A stretch of 64,000 nt of DNA from Pseudomonas sp. Au-Pse12 (GTDB lineage Bacteria; Pseudomonadota; Gammaproteobacteria; Pseudomonadales; Pseudomonadaceae): contig NZ_JAJTTH010000008.1 in NCBI RefSeq assembly GCF_021341665.1, positions 271,930 to 335,929 on the forward strand. Direction: 5' to 3'. The notes under the pieces are model-generated. The model worked only from the letters and a program-made list of their open reading frames with translations, was not told the DNA's origin and did no database searches. Made by a program: the position numbers and the translations under genes. This document shows, piece by piece, positions 23,343 to 34,731 of this stretch (position 1 is its first letter; every line of letters starts with the position of its first letter).

Positions 23343-23393
23343 GATCACAAGGATGTGATCATTACAGGCCCCGGCACTCTGTGGCGGGGCCTG
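23343..23393 (+). terminator. Tandem hairpins after the BON gene
   Basis: First hairpin GATCACA/TGTGATC (23343-23360, four-base loop). Second hairpin CAGGCCCCG/CGGGGCCTG (23365-23393) followed by TTCTATT. The second is a good Rho-independent terminator for the BON gene; the first may add stability or belong to the transcript end. Confidence 0.6.
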
Positions 23394-23417
23394 TTCTATT
23401 GCGGGCGGGCAATACCG

Positions 23418-23439
23418 GCCGGGCCCGATGGGGCCCGGC
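23418..23439 (-). terminator. GC-rich hairpin after the DUF748 gene
   Basis: GCCGGGCCC (23418-23426) and GGGCCCGGC (23431-23439) are perfect arms with a four-base loop, just downstream of the minus-strand gene ending at 23449. No T-run follows, so termination is inferred from position and stability. Confidence 0.5.
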
Positions 23440-23448
23440 GCAAGGCGC

Positions 23449-26379
23449 TTACTCGCTGTCCAGATGCAGTGGCGTCACCACACGGCCGTCGCTTTCTGCC
23501 TGGCCCAGGTTGGCGTCGATAAAGTAGACCCGGTCGTCGGCCAGTTGCCCCTTGTCCACCAGGAAGTCCTTGATGCTGCTGGCGCGCTCTTGCCCCAGCT
23601 GCCGCAACAGTACGTCGCTGCCGCTCCAGAACTTGATCAGGCCTTCACGCAGCTTGGCACTGCGCTCGTCGCGGCTGAGCTGGGTCCATTCGGCCGGCGG
23701 CTGCTGTTTCAGGCGGGTGCGGTAGATGCCTTCGAGCAACGGTGCTTTCTCGTCATCGGGAACCTGCAACAGGGACGCCTGGGCCGGAACCTTGTCGCCG
23801 CGGCGCTGGAGGATCTTGTAGTAGGTGTATTGGTATTCCCGCTCCAGCCGCTGTTCGGCGATCAGCGGGCCGTCGCTGCTCTGGGCGCTGGTGCCTTCGA
23901 TTTCCAGGCGCAGGGTCGGACGCTCCTTGAGGGCCTTGGCCAGGGTGGTCAGGGCCGACTCGGACTCCTTGCTCAGGTCGCTGGAGCCGGGGGCGAAGGA
24001 GACGTTGCTGAGGTCTTCCGAGCCGCCGCCACTGATCAGGCCGCCAATGAACTTGAACGGTGCTTCGGCGGCGCGCAGTACCAGGTTGCGCAGGGTCTGC
24101 CAGACGATGGGCATCACGCTGAACTGCGGGTTGTTCAAGTCGCCGGATATCGGCAGTTCGATGGAGATCTTGCCGTCGGTGTCTTTCAGCAGGGCCACCG
24201 CCAGGCGGATCGGCAAGTCCACGGCGTCGGGGCTGTCGACCTTTTCACCCAGTTGCAGTTGCTCGACCACCAGTTTGTTCTCGGCCTTGAGCTGGCCCTT
24301 GGTGATCATGTAGTGCAGGTCGAGGTTGAGCCGGCCCTTGCGGATGCGAAAGCCGGCGAATTTGCCGGAGTAGGGGGTCAGGGTGGTCAGTTCCACCCGT
24401 TTGAAGCTGGTGGCGATATCCAGGGCGGCCATCGGGTCGAATGGGTTGACGCTGCCCTTGATGGTCACGGGGGCATAGCGGTCGACCTTGCCCTTGACGT
24501 CCACGTCCGCCGGTTTGGCCTGGCGGCTGTCGATGGTGCCGACATGGCCGTTGAGTTGCTGGATGGCCGTGGCGAAGTTCGGTGTCAGGCTCAGGTCGGC
24601 GAAGTTCGCCGAGCCGTCGTTGATGGCGATTTCACCGATGTGGATACCCAGTGGCTTGCTCGAACTGGGGGCCGATTTTGCCGAAGACTTGGGGCTGCTG
24701 TCGGCAGGCTGGGGAATCAGCAGGTCGTCGATATTGGTGGTGCGGTCATCGTTGATGATGAAGCGCGCATAGGGTTGCATCAGGTTGACCCGGCTGATGG
24801 TCAGGCTGTCACCGTGCTGGTAGTTCAGGCCTTCCACCACCACCTGCTTCCACTTCACGAAGTCGCGGGTCTTGAGGGTGTCCAGGGTGTGCAACTGGTC
24901 CACATTGGCCCGGCCGGTGACGCTGAAGGTCAGCGGTTCGACTTTCTTCAGGTCCACCGCCAGGTCGCTGCCAAGCATGCCGCTGCGCAATTCCAGGCGG
25001 ATGAACGGGCTGATATAGGACTGGGCGACGCGCAGGTCGATGTCCCTGGTCTGCACCTTGAGCCTGGCGCTGATGGGGTTGAGGTTGACCTCGCCATTGG
25101 CGATGACTTTGCCTTGCTTGCCCAGGCCGGTATCGAGCTTGAGGGTAAAGGGCGACTGGTTGAGGCTGTCGAAGTTCTGCAGGTCCAGGTTCAGCGGCCC
25201 CAGCTCCAGCGCGACCGCGGGCCTGGCCTGGCGATCGGCCAGGTGCACCTGGTAGTTGCGCAGTTGCACGTCCTTGAGCAGTACCTGCCAGGGCTTGCTC
25301 GGTGCTGCCGGTTGCTTGGGCGCATCGGCGGCGGCCGGCTCGGCCTTTGGCGCCGGCTTGGCTGGCTGGCTGGCGAAAAGTTTTTGCCAATCCAGTTGGC
25401 CGTCGGCTTCGCGAGCGGCCCAGGTTTCCAGTTTCTGGCTGCGGATCTTGCCGACAGTCACTTGCTGCTTGGCCAGGTCCACCGTGGTTTCACTGATGTC
25501 CAGGCGCTCCAGCCGCGCGAGCGGGCGTCCATCCGGAGCCTTGATGGCAAAAGGCGCGACGCTGATGGCGGTGTTGTCCAGCAGCAGTTCGGTTTCCTTG
25601 GCCAGGCTGAACCTGTAGTGGGTACTGAGGTTGACCACGCCGTCTTCCAGCACCAGCGGCACCGCATCGCGTACGTAGGGCCACCAGGCTTTCATCTTGC
25701 CGTCGGTGACTTTCAAGGTGCCTTCGGAGGTCAGCGGGGTCACGCTGAAGTTGCCGCTCCAGTCGATCTGTCCGCCTTCGGGGCCGGTGGCCACCAGGGT
25801 CATGTCGGCGCTGTCGTCCGGCAGGGTGCTGAGGTTTTTCAGTTCGAAGTCGAGCTTGTTGTAGATGAACTCGATGGGCTCGCTGGGGCGCAGGTCCTGG
25901 AAGTGCAGGTAGCCGCCGGCCAGCTTGATGCGTTCGACGCGCACGGGGAAAGGCTTGGCGTTGGGGTCGCTCGGGGTCGGCTCGCTGGCTGGCAGCTTGA
26001 ACAGCGCCAGGAGGTTGAGCTTGCCTTCCTTGTCGAAGAGGATCTCGGTCTTGGGCTGGTCCAGCTCGACGTCGGCCAGGTGCAGGGCACGGGTCCACAG
26101 GCTGTCCAGTTGCAGATTGGCGTAGAGGCGCTCGAAGGCGATCTGCTCCTTGCCCGGCTCACCGATAGTCAGGCCCCAGACCGTCAGCTCCAGGCTGAAG
26201 GGGTTGAGTTCGATGCGCTGGATATGGGCTGGGGTCGTGGCGTAGTTGGCCAACTGCTGGTTGGCCACCCGCAAGGCAATGCCCGGCAGAATCAGAAAGC
26301 CCAGCAGACTGTAAAGGGCCAGAGCGGTCAACAAGGCGCAAAGAGCGCGAATCAATCCTTTGGTCATGCGAGGCTTCAT
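23449..26379 (-). CDS. AsmA-like DUF748 envelope protein with C-terminal OmpA-like region
   Basis: A 976-residue protein with one N-terminal membrane anchor (about residues 8-34) and a long beta-rich body of the DUF748/AsmA-like class, proteins thought to bridge the envelope and help lipid transport or outer membrane homeostasis. A low-complexity Ala/Pro/Lys linker (about 345-375) and another Ser/Lys linker near 590 separate the repeats. Near residue 780 FAPGSSDLSKESESALTTLA resembles the start of an OmpA-type peptidoglycan-binding domain. The start at 26379 or at the internal ATG 26367 cannot be decided. Specific function unknown. Confidence 0.85.
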   Translation of the reverse strand: MKPRMTKGLIRALCALLTALALYSLLGFLILPGIALRVANQQLANYATTPAHIQRIELNPFSLELTVWGLTIGEPGKEQIAFERLYANLQLDSLWTRALHLADVELDQPKTEILFDKEGKLNLLALFKLPASEPTPSDPNAKPFPVRVERIKLAGGYLHFQDLRPSEPIEFIYNKLDFELKNLSTLPDDSADMTLVATGPEGGQIDWSGNFSVTPLTSEGTLKVTDGKMKAWWPYVRDAVPLVLEDGVVNLSTHYRFSLAKETELLLDNTAISVAPFAIKAPDGRPLARLERLDISETTVDLAKQQVTVGKIRSQKLETWAAREADGQLDWQKLFASQPAKPAPKAEPAAADAPKQPAAPSKPWQVLLKDVQLRNYQVHLADRQARPAVALELGPLNLDLQNFDSLNQSPFTLKLDTGLGKQGKVIANGEVNLNPISARLKVQTRDIDLRVAQSYISPFIRLELRSGMLGSDLAVDLKKVEPLTFSVTGRANVDQLHTLDTLKTRDFVKWKQVVVEGLNYQHGDSLTISRVNLMQPYARFIINDDRTTNIDDLLIPQPADSSPKSSAKSAPSSSKPLGIHIGEIAINDGSANFADLSLTPNFATAIQQLNGHVGTIDSRQAKPADVDVKGKVDRYAPVTIKGSVNPFDPMAALDIATSFKRVELTTLTPYSGKFAGFRIRKGRLNLDLHYMITKGQLKAENKLVVEQLQLGEKVDSPDAVDLPIRLAVALLKDTDGKISIELPISGDLNNPQFSVMPIVWQTLRNLVLRAAEAPFKFIGGLISGGGSEDLSNVSFAPGSSDLSKESESALTTLAKALKERPTLRLEIEGTSAQSSDGPLIAEQRLEREYQYTYYKILQRRGDKVPAQASLLQVPDDEKAPLLEGIYRTRLKQQPPAEWTQLSRDERSAKLREGLIKFWSGSDVLLRQLGQERASSIKDFLVDKGQLADDRVYFIDANLGQAESDGRVVTPLHLDSE

Positions 26380-26472
26380 CTATCTGGATCGGAAGTGCCT
26401 TGGAGTATGGCACGCGTTTACGGTTCCGAAACCACTCCAGTCTTCAGGATTGTTCAGATTTCCTGCCCTTGA

Positions 26473-27489
26473 TCAAAGTTGCAGGATCAGGGTTTTCAGC
26501 GGCGGTTGTCCGTCTTTTGAAGGGAAGTCCGCGGCAGGCGCCAGGACCTGACAATCGCGTACCGGCCGCCCGGCTTTCTCGGCGCAGCGCAGCACCTGCT
26601 CGCGCCAGTCCTGCATCGAGACCTTGGCCAGATTGTTACAGCAGATCAGCACGCCATCCTCGGCGGTGGCCAGCAGCGCCGGTTTCAGCAGGCTCTGGTA
26701 GTCGCGCAGCAGGTCGACGGTGCCGAAGGCGCTTTTGGCCCAGGCGGGCGGGTCCAGCAGCACCAGGTCGTATTGGCGCTGCTCAAGGCGCGGGTAGCTG
26801 GGCAGTTTTTGCCCACGGCGCTGGCTGATGGGCAGCCCTGCCAGTTGGCGGATGGCCGGGAAGTAGTCCGACTGCACGAATTGCATGCCCGGCAGTTGCG
26901 GGTTGAGTTGGCCGTTTTCCCGGCCGACGGCCAGGTTGCCTTCGGCGAAATCCAGGTTGCATACCTCGCGGGCACCGCCGGCCGCTGCGCTGAGGCCGAC
27001 GCCACAGGTATAGGCGAAGAGGTTGAGCACGCTTTTCCCGGCGCTGTGCTGCTTGACCCAGCCGCGGGCGTTGCGCAAGTCGAGAAACAGCAGCGGGTCC
27101 TGGCCGGCATGGCGTCCACGTACCCGATAGTTCAGGCCCCACTCATGGCCGACCAGGTCTGCCAGGGCTGCCTCGTCGGCGCGGTACACCGAGTCTTCAC
27201 GATCGATCCGCGAATTGCCCCGAGAGCGATCGTTGTAGACCAGCAGGGTGGGTAGGTTCAGCCGCTGGTTGATGATTTCGTGCAGTTGCAGCAGGGCATC
27301 GCGTTCCAGCGTCTGGTGAAAGCTCTGTACCAGCAACTGCGGGCCATAGCGGTCGATGGTCAGGCCGCCGGCGCCTTCCTGGCTGCCGTGGAACAGACGA
27401 TAGCAATCAGTGGCTTGCTGATGCAGCTCGGCGAGCAGGTCCTGGCGGTGATCGAGTGCGGCGCGCAGCGCCTGATTCAAGGAGGACAT
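26473..27489 (-). CDS. Class I SAM-dependent rRNA methyltransferase, RlmI-like
   Basis: A 338-residue methyltransferase. The SAM-binding core starts near residue 165 (VLNLFAYTCGVGLSAAAGGA), followed by the acidic residue in NLDFAEGN and the catalytic LDPPAW motif near 245, as in 23S rRNA cytosine-C5 methyltransferases of the RlmI/RlmK group. The N-terminal part has the YRLFHGSQEG-GLTIDRYG segment of that family but no separate PUA domain. The exact modified base cannot be read from sequence. It stands alone, separated from the DUF748 gene by 93 bases. Confidence 0.85.
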   Translation of the reverse strand: MSSLNQALRAALDHRQDLLAELHQQATDCYRLFHGSQEGAGGLTIDRYGPQLLVQSFHQTLERDALLQLHEIINQRLNLPTLLVYNDRSRGNSRIDREDSVYRADEAALADLVGHEWGLNYRVRGRHAGQDPLLFLDLRNARGWVKQHSAGKSVLNLFAYTCGVGLSAAAGGAREVCNLDFAEGNLAVGRENGQLNPQLPGMQFVQSDYFPAIRQLAGLPISQRRGQKLPSYPRLEQRQYDLVLLDPPAWAKSAFGTVDLLRDYQSLLKPALLATAEDGVLICCNNLAKVSMQDWREQVLRCAEKAGRPVRDCQVLAPAADFPSKDGQPPLKTLILQL

Positions 27490-27547
27490 GCGGGGCGCCT
27501 TGGAGCTGAGGAGTGAGGCGCGGCAGTTTACCAGCGTCGCGCACCTT

Positions 27548-27611
27548 GTAGGAGCCAGCGTGCTGGCGAAAGCGCTCTCACGGATGCCTGCGCTGGCAAG
27601 CCAGCGCCTAC
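27548..27611. repeat. REP pair (BIME-like)
   Basis: Two related units in opposite orientation: GTAGGAGCCAGCGTGCTGGC at 27548-27567 on the plus strand, and on the minus strand a unit reading GTAGGCGCTGGCTTGCCAGC from 27611 to 27592. Each holds its own GCTGGC/GCCAGC-type dyad and the GTAGG head seen in P. fluorescens-group extragenic palindromes. It lies between the methyltransferase start and the end of the MpaB-family gene. Confidence 0.75.
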
Positions 27612-27692
27612 AGGGGACGTTGTGCCAGAGGGCCCGTGCAGGTCACGGGCCGGGTCGTTAGCGCTACGCGGTGAAGGCTGAGCCGTCGGCTC

Positions 27693-28559
27693 TTACAGAC
27701 CCATGCGGCGTTGCGCCCGGTGCACAGAGCTGTCGCGTACCGCCCAGCGCAGCATCGGCGTGCTGCGTTTGACGCTGGCGCGAATCAGCTGGCGTTGCAG
27801 CGGGTTCTGGTTGACCTCGAGCATGGCGCTGGCCCAATCCGGCAGCAGGTCGAGGCCTGCTTGCATCATCAACGAGCCGAAGGGCTTGGCCAGGCGGCTC
27901 GGAGCGGGGGCCGCCAGCAGCAGGCGCAGGACTTCGCGGCTGCGCTCATCGCACAGCAACTGCGGGCGCATGGCCCGCAGATACTCAGCCACGGCCCGTC
28001 GCGAGCGCGGCACATCGCGGGCCCCCAGGCGCTCGGCGATCAGGGCGATTTCGTCGTAGTAGCGATCCTGGTCGGCGCCGGACAACCGGGGGTTGAGGTA
28101 GCGCAGGTGCGCAGCCAGAAAACTGCTGACTTCCGCCACGTGAACCCAGGTCAGCAGGTCGGGATCACTCGCGGCATAGGGGCGGCCATCGGGGGCGGTT
28201 CCGACGATATGCAGGTGAATGTTGCGTACTTTGTCGATCAGCCATTCGGCGTCCTGGCGGGAGCCGAAGGTGGTGCCAGAGATGAACTGCCCGGTACGGC
28301 GCAAGCGGCCGATCATGTCCTGGCGAAAGTTCGAGTGGTCCCAGACGCCGGCCAGGGCCAGGGGATGCAGGGCTTGCATCAGCAAGGCGCTGATGCCGCC
28401 AATCAGCATGCTGCTGAAGTCGGCGTGGACTTGCCAGCTGACGGATCCCGGCCCGAACAGGCCGGGGTCGCCTTTGGGGTTCTCCAGGTCGAGCTGACCC
28501 AGGGACAGGCCGGACAGGCTCATGACTTGGCTTTCGATGCGGCTGCGAATGAATTCCAT
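27693..28559 (-). CDS. Oxygenase MpaB family protein (DUF2236)
   Basis: A 288-residue all-helical protein of the DUF2236/MpaB-like family, which includes the haem protein latex clearing protein. The family histidines are visible in MQALHPLALAGVWDHS and LTWVHVAEVSSF, with GTTFGSRQDAEWLIDKVR between them. Substrate and cofactor are not known for this branch. It is followed downstream by a REP pair and preceded by acs, which ends 53 bases away on the same strand. Confidence 0.8.
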   Translation of the reverse strand: MEFIRSRIESQVMSLSGLSLGQLDLENPKGDPGLFGPGSVSWQVHADFSSMLIGGISALLMQALHPLALAGVWDHSNFRQDMIGRLRRTGQFISGTTFGSRQDAEWLIDKVRNIHLHIVGTAPDGRPYAASDPDLLTWVHVAEVSSFLAAHLRYLNPRLSGADQDRYYDEIALIAERLGARDVPRSRRAVAEYLRAMRPQLLCDERSREVLRLLLAAPAPSRLAKPFGSLMMQAGLDLLPDWASAMLEVNQNPLQRQLIRASVKRSTPMLRWAVRDSSVHRAQRRMGL

Positions 28560-28612
28560 GACAGCTCGGTGTGGCTATTGAAAAAGGGGGCGCGGCTATC
28601 GCCGCGCCGGTT

Positions 28613-30550
<1,938 letters not shown>

Positions 30551-30638
30551 GACGGTTCCTTATTCTTGTTTTGCGACAAGCCATAAGGTTGCGCACAAGT
30601 GTCAGGAAGGTTCAAGGGGGGAGGGCCGGGGCCCGGAC

Positions 30639-30661
30639 AGGAGCCGGCTGGGCCGGCTCCT
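30639..30661 (-). terminator. Hairpin after pgi
   Basis: AGGAGCCGGC (30639-30648) and GCCGGCTCCT (30652-30661) are ten-base perfect arms with a three-base loop, 17 bases after the pgi stop. No T-run follows, so it may terminate or simply stabilise the pgi transcript. Confidence 0.55.
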
Positions 30662-30677
30662 GGGAAGGCAAGGTCGA

Positions 30678-32342
30678 TCAGCCGCGGTGACGGCCGCGGA
30701 AGTAGTTGATCAGGCCTTGGGTCGATGCGTCGTCGGCCAGGGTTTCATCGCTGCCGACCAGGCGGTTGTAGACACCTTTGCCCAGCTCCTTGCCGAGCTC
30801 TACGCCCCACTGGTCGAACGCGTTGATGCCCCAGACCACGCTTTGCACGAAGACCTTGTGCTCGTACAGCGCTACCAGGGCGCCCAGGCGCCGCGGGCTG
30901 ATGCGTTCCACCACCAGGGTATTGCTCGGACGGTTGCCGGGAATCACCTTGTGCGGCGCGAGTTTCGCCACTTCGGCTTCGCTCAGGCCTTTCTCGCGCA
31001 GTTCGCTCTCGGCTTCGGCGCGGGTCTTGCCCAGCATCAGCGCCTGGCTCTGGGACAGGCAGTTGGCGTACAGCCATTGATGGTGGTCGGCCACCGGGTT
31101 GAAGCTGACGATCGGCACGATGAAGTCGGCCGGAATCAGTTGGGTGCCCTGGTGCAGCAACTGGTGATAGGCGTGCTGGCCGTTGCAGCCCACGCCGCCC
31201 CAGATCACCGGGCCAGTGTCGGTGGCTACCGGCGTGCCGTCCTGGCGCACGCTCTTGCCGTTGGATTCCATGTCCAGCTGCTGCAGGTGCTTGGTGATGT
31301 TGCGCAGGTAGTGGTCGTACGGCAGGATCGCGTGGCTTTGCGCGCCCCAGAAGTTGCCGTACCACACGCCCAGCAGGGCCAGCAGCACCGGCATGTTCTG
31401 TTCGAACGGGGCGCTCTGGAAGTGCTGGTCCATGGTGTAGGCACCGGACAGCAGTTCCTTGAAGTTGGACATGCCGATGGCCAGGGCAATCGGCAGGCCG
31501 ATGGCAGACCACAGCGAGTAGCGCCCGCCGACCCAGTCCCACATCGGGAATATGTTCTCTTCGCGGATGCCGAAGGCCACGGCGGCCGCGTTGTTGCTCG
31601 ACACGGCGATGAAGTGGCGATGCAGTTCGGCTTCGGAGCCGCCTTGTGCCAGATACCAGGCCCGCGCTGCTTGGGCGTTCTTCAGGGTTTCGAGGGTGTT
31701 GAACGACTTGGAGGACACGATGAACAGCGTGGTTTCCGCGCGGATCTTCGCCGAAAGCTCATGGAACTCACTGCCGTCGATGTTCGCCAGGTAGTGGCAG
31801 CGCACGCCTTTCTGGGCGTAGGACAGCAAGGCTTCGGATACCAGTTCCGGGCCGAGGAAGGAGCCGCCGATGCCGATGTTCACCACGTCGGTGATGGGCT
31901 TCTCGGTGTAGCCGCGCCACAGGCCGTCGTGGATACGCCCCACCAGCTCGGTGATCTGGTTCAGCACCTTGTGCACTTCCGGCATCACGTTGACGCCGTT
32001 CACCGACAGCTTGTCGCCAACCGGACGGCGCAGTGCGGTGTGCAGGGCCGGACGGCCTTCGGAGGCGTTGACCAGCTCGCCGGTGAGCATGGACTTGATG
32101 GCATCGGCCAGGCCGACTTCCTTGGCCAGGTTCACCAGCAGGTCGCGGGTCTGGCTGGTGATCAGGTTCTTCGAGTAATCGAGAAACAGTCCGCAGCTGC
32201 TCAGGGTGAATTGGCTGAAGCGCTGTGGATCGGCATTGAACGCCTCGCGCATGCTGAAATCCTGCATGGCTTGGCGGTGGTCTTTCAACGCTTGCCAGGC
32301 GGGCAGAGCGGTAACGTCGTGAGGAGTGCGGTAGTACGCCAT
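30678..32342 (-). CDS. pgi: Glucose-6-phosphate isomerase
   Basis: Interconverts glucose 6-phosphate and fructose 6-phosphate. The 554-residue protein contains NIGIGGSFLGPELVSEAL near residue 155, the phosphate-binding SSKSFNTLET motif near 215, the family signature WDWVGGRYSLWSAIGLP near 270 and GVELGKELGK near the C-terminus. The start MAYYRTPHD at 32342 is the conserved one; the frame extends 24 codons further without support. Confidence 0.96.
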   Translation of the reverse strand: MAYYRTPHDVTALPAWQALKDHRQAMQDFSMREAFNADPQRFSQFTLSSCGLFLDYSKNLITSQTRDLLVNLAKEVGLADAIKSMLTGELVNASEGRPALHTALRRPVGDKLSVNGVNVMPEVHKVLNQITELVGRIHDGLWRGYTEKPITDVVNIGIGGSFLGPELVSEALLSYAQKGVRCHYLANIDGSEFHELSAKIRAETTLFIVSSKSFNTLETLKNAQAARAWYLAQGGSEAELHRHFIAVSSNNAAAVAFGIREENIFPMWDWVGGRYSLWSAIGLPIALAIGMSNFKELLSGAYTMDQHFQSAPFEQNMPVLLALLGVWYGNFWGAQSHAILPYDHYLRNITKHLQQLDMESNGKSVRQDGTPVATDTGPVIWGGVGCNGQHAYHQLLHQGTQLIPADFIVPIVSFNPVADHHQWLYANCLSQSQALMLGKTRAEAESELREKGLSEAEVAKLAPHKVIPGNRPSNTLVVERISPRRLGALVALYEHKVFVQSVVWGINAFDQWGVELGKELGKGVYNRLVGSDETLADDASTQGLINYFRGRHRG

Positions 32343-32587
32343 CGCTGCGGTTTTCCTTTTGCTTGAACTGCCTTTTGGACACTGAAAAGCCCGGAACGTC
32401 TTGCACGGTCTCAAGGAACCGTTCGGCCGGCCTTGTGCTGATACGTTTAATCACTCAGGGAGGTAACAGTAACTCCAGCGTGCTGTTCTGTCTTGGCTTT
32501 GTCCGACTGGTGGCCAGTACTGTTGGCTACCGGGCGGCCCTGTCAGCTCTGCATTCGGGTTTTCAGTGAGTAGAAATACGGACGGCT

Positions 32588-32968
32588 TCAGGCGAGCTGA
32601 ACCGGGATCGCATGGCTGGTATGGCTCAGCTCGTTGCCGGGGGCCATGTACAGCATGCGGGGCTTGAAATCGAGCAGCTCGGCTTCGCTGTAGTGAGCGT
32701 AGGCGCAGATGATCACCCGGTCACCCACCTTGGCCTTGTGCGCTGCTGCGCCGTTCACCGAGATCATGCGTGAGCCGGATTCGCCACGGATGGCATAGGT
32801 GGTGAAGCGCTCGCCATTGTCGACGTTATAGATCTGGATCTGCTCGTATTCACGAATGCCGGAGAGGTCCAGCCAGTCGCTGTCGATGGCACAGGAGCCT
32901 TCGTAATCAAGCACGGCGTGAGTGACTTCTGCTCGATGCAGCTTGGCCTTGAGCATGATGGCGTGCAT
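32588..32968 (-). CDS. panD: Aspartate 1-decarboxylase
   Basis: Makes beta-alanine for pantothenate. The 126-residue proenzyme cleaves itself between Gly24 and Ser25 (in YEGSCAID), giving a pyruvoyl group at the new N-terminus. The substrate-binding arginine and the NGAAAHKAKVGDRVIICAYA block are present. It lies about 105 bases after panC on the same strand, so the three pantothenate genes are probably expressed together. Confidence 0.96.
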   Translation of the reverse strand: MHAIMLKAKLHRAEVTHAVLDYEGSCAIDSDWLDLSGIREYEQIQIYNVDNGERFTTYAIRGESGSRMISVNGAAAHKAKVGDRVIICAYAHYSEAELLDFKPRMLYMAPGNELSHTSHAIPVQLA

Positions 32969-33073
32969 GGGGTGTTCCCTGGGTCGGATCCTCGAACGGG
33001 GCCCGCAGTTATTGGCTGCAGGCCCCAGCCGGCGGCAGTTTGCCCGAAGGTTGGAGTTCGGGCAATCAGGCGT

Positions 33074-33934
33074 TTATGCCGGCGTGTTGAGGTCCAGGTG
33101 CAGGTTGTCGATCAGCCGCGTCGCGCCCAGATAGGCCGCGACCAGAATCACCAGGTCGCGGTCTTCGGCGGTAGCCGGACGCAGGTTCTGGGCCTGGCGG
33201 ATTTCCAGGTAATCGCGGCGCAGGCCGGCGGCTTCGAGCTGCTGCTGTTGCTCAGCCAGGAGCCGCGGGTAGTCGCGTTCGCCGTTCCTGATGGCCTGGG
33301 CGATCTGGCCCAGGCTGCGGTACAGCGCGGGGGCAATGGCACGTTGCTCTTCGCTCAGGTAGCCGTTGCGCGAAGACAGCGCCAGGCCGTCGGCGGCGCG
33401 TACCGTTGGCTCGCCGATGATCTGGATCGGCATGTTCAGGTCATGCACCAGCGCGCGAATGACCGCCAGTTGCTGGTAGTCCTTCTGGCCAAATACCGCG
33501 AGGTCGGGCTGGACCATATTGAACAGCTTGCTGACCACGGTAGCCACGCCTTCGAAATGCCCGGGGCGGCTGGCGCCGCACAGGCCTTCTGACAGCTGTG
33601 GAACGCTGACCCGGGTTTGTCCGGCCATGCCGTCGGGGTACATCTCTTCGACGCTGGGGGCAAACAGCAGGTGGCAACCGGCTTCGAGCAGTTTTTCCTG
33701 GTCGGCGGCGAGGGTACGCGGGTACTTGTCCAGGTCTTCGCCGGCACCGAATTGCAGTGGGTTGACGAAGATGCTGGCGACCACGAAGTCCACACGCTGG
33801 GCGGCCTTGGCCACCAGGGCGGCGTGGCCGCTGTGCAGGTTGCCCATGGTCGGCACAAAGCCGATCCGCTTGCCTTCACTGCGCGCGCGGGCGACCGCAG
33901 CGCGCAACTCGCGCACGGTTTTTACTGTATTCAT
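33074..33934 (-). CDS. panC: Pantothenate synthetase
   Basis: Condenses pantoate and beta-alanine with ATP. The 286-residue protein has the nucleotide-binding PTMGNLHSGHAALV at the N-terminus, IFVNPLQFGAGEDLDKYPR, the GQKDYQQLAVIRALV segment and SSRNGYLS of the KMSKS-like loop. ATG 33934 overlaps the panB stop by four bases; the longer frame upstream is a panB shadow. Confidence 0.96.
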   Translation of the reverse strand: MNTVKTVRELRAAVARARSEGKRIGFVPTMGNLHSGHAALVAKAAQRVDFVVASIFVNPLQFGAGEDLDKYPRTLAADQEKLLEAGCHLLFAPSVEEMYPDGMAGQTRVSVPQLSEGLCGASRPGHFEGVATVVSKLFNMVQPDLAVFGQKDYQQLAVIRALVHDLNMPIQIIGEPTVRAADGLALSSRNGYLSEEQRAIAPALYRSLGQIAQAIRNGERDYPRLLAEQQQQLEAAGLRRDYLEIRQAQNLRPATAEDRDLVILVAAYLGATRLIDNLHLDLNTPA

Positions 33935-34731
33935 GCGGAGAACCCGTGTTCGGCGCCTGGGAAGGTAACGGTTTTGACGGCTTCGACGTAGGCGCTCAAG
34001 GCCGCCTGGATGCTGTCCTTGCCGGCCATGAAGTTCTTCACGAACTTTGGCGAACGGCCGCTCAGAGAAAGCCCCAGCATGTCGTGAAGGACTAGAACCT
34101 GGCCGTCGGTGGCACTGCCGGCACCGATGCCGATCACTGGAATCTTCACCGCCTGGGAGATCTCCGCCGCCAGCTCGCTGGGCACGCACTCCAGCAACAG
34201 CATGGCCGCGCCAGCCTGTTCCAGGGCGATGGCGTCGGCACGCATCTGCCGGGCCTGGCTTTCATTGCGGCCCTGGACCTTGTAGCCGCCCAGCACGTTC
34301 ACGGTCTGTGGGGTCAGCCCCATGTGCACGCAAACCGGCACGCCGCGCTCGTTCAGCTGGCGCACTGATTCGGCCAGCCAGGCTGCGCCTTCGATCTTGA
34401 CCATGTGCGCGCCGGCCTGCATCAGCTGGGCCGAGCTGCTCAGCGCCTGCTCAGTGGTGGCGTAGGACATGAAAGGCAGGTCGGCCAGGATCAGCGCCCC
34501 ATTGTTGCCGCGCTTTACCGCCGCGACGTGATAAGCCATGTCGGCGATGCTGACGGGCAGCGTGCTGTCGTGCCCTTGCAGCACCATGCCCAGGGAGTCG
34601 CCTACCAGTAGAACTTCGACGCCGGCTTCACAGCAGGTGTGGGCGAAGGTCGCGTCGTAGCAGGTCAACATGGTGATTTTCTCACCTTTCTGCTTGAGGC
34701 TTTGCAGGGTGGTCAGAGTGATGTCTGGCAT
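33931..34731 (-). CDS. panB: 3-methyl-2-oxobutanoate hydroxymethyltransferase
   Basis: First step of pantothenate synthesis: transfers a hydroxymethyl group from methylene-tetrahydrofolate to ketoisovalerate. The 266-residue TIM-barrel protein has MLTCYDATFAHTCCEAGVEVLLVGDSLGMV with the metal ligand aspartate, VHMGLTPQTVNVLGGYKVQGR, and IPVIGIGAGSATDGQVLVLHD. Its substrate is supplied by the branched-chain pathway (ilvIHC, also in this window). folK lies upstream beyond a gap of about 395 bases. Confidence 0.96.
   Translation of the reverse strand: MPDITLTTLQSLKQKGEKITMLTCYDATFAHTCCEAGVEVLLVGDSLGMVLQGHDSTLPVSIADMAYHVAAVKRGNNGALILADLPFMSYATTEQALSSSAQLMQAGAHMVKIEGAAWLAESVRQLNERGVPVCVHMGLTPQTVNVLGGYKVQGRNESQARQMRADAIALEQAGAAMLLLECVPSELAAEISQAVKIPVIGIGAGSATDGQVLVLHDMLGLSLSGRSPKFVKNFMAGKDSIQAALSAYVEAVKTVTFPGAEHGFSA

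Noticed and set aside
23428..26472. 1014-codon frame antisense to the DUF748 gene
   Set aside because: Same shadow effect; composition dominated by Val/Gly/Gln, no family features.
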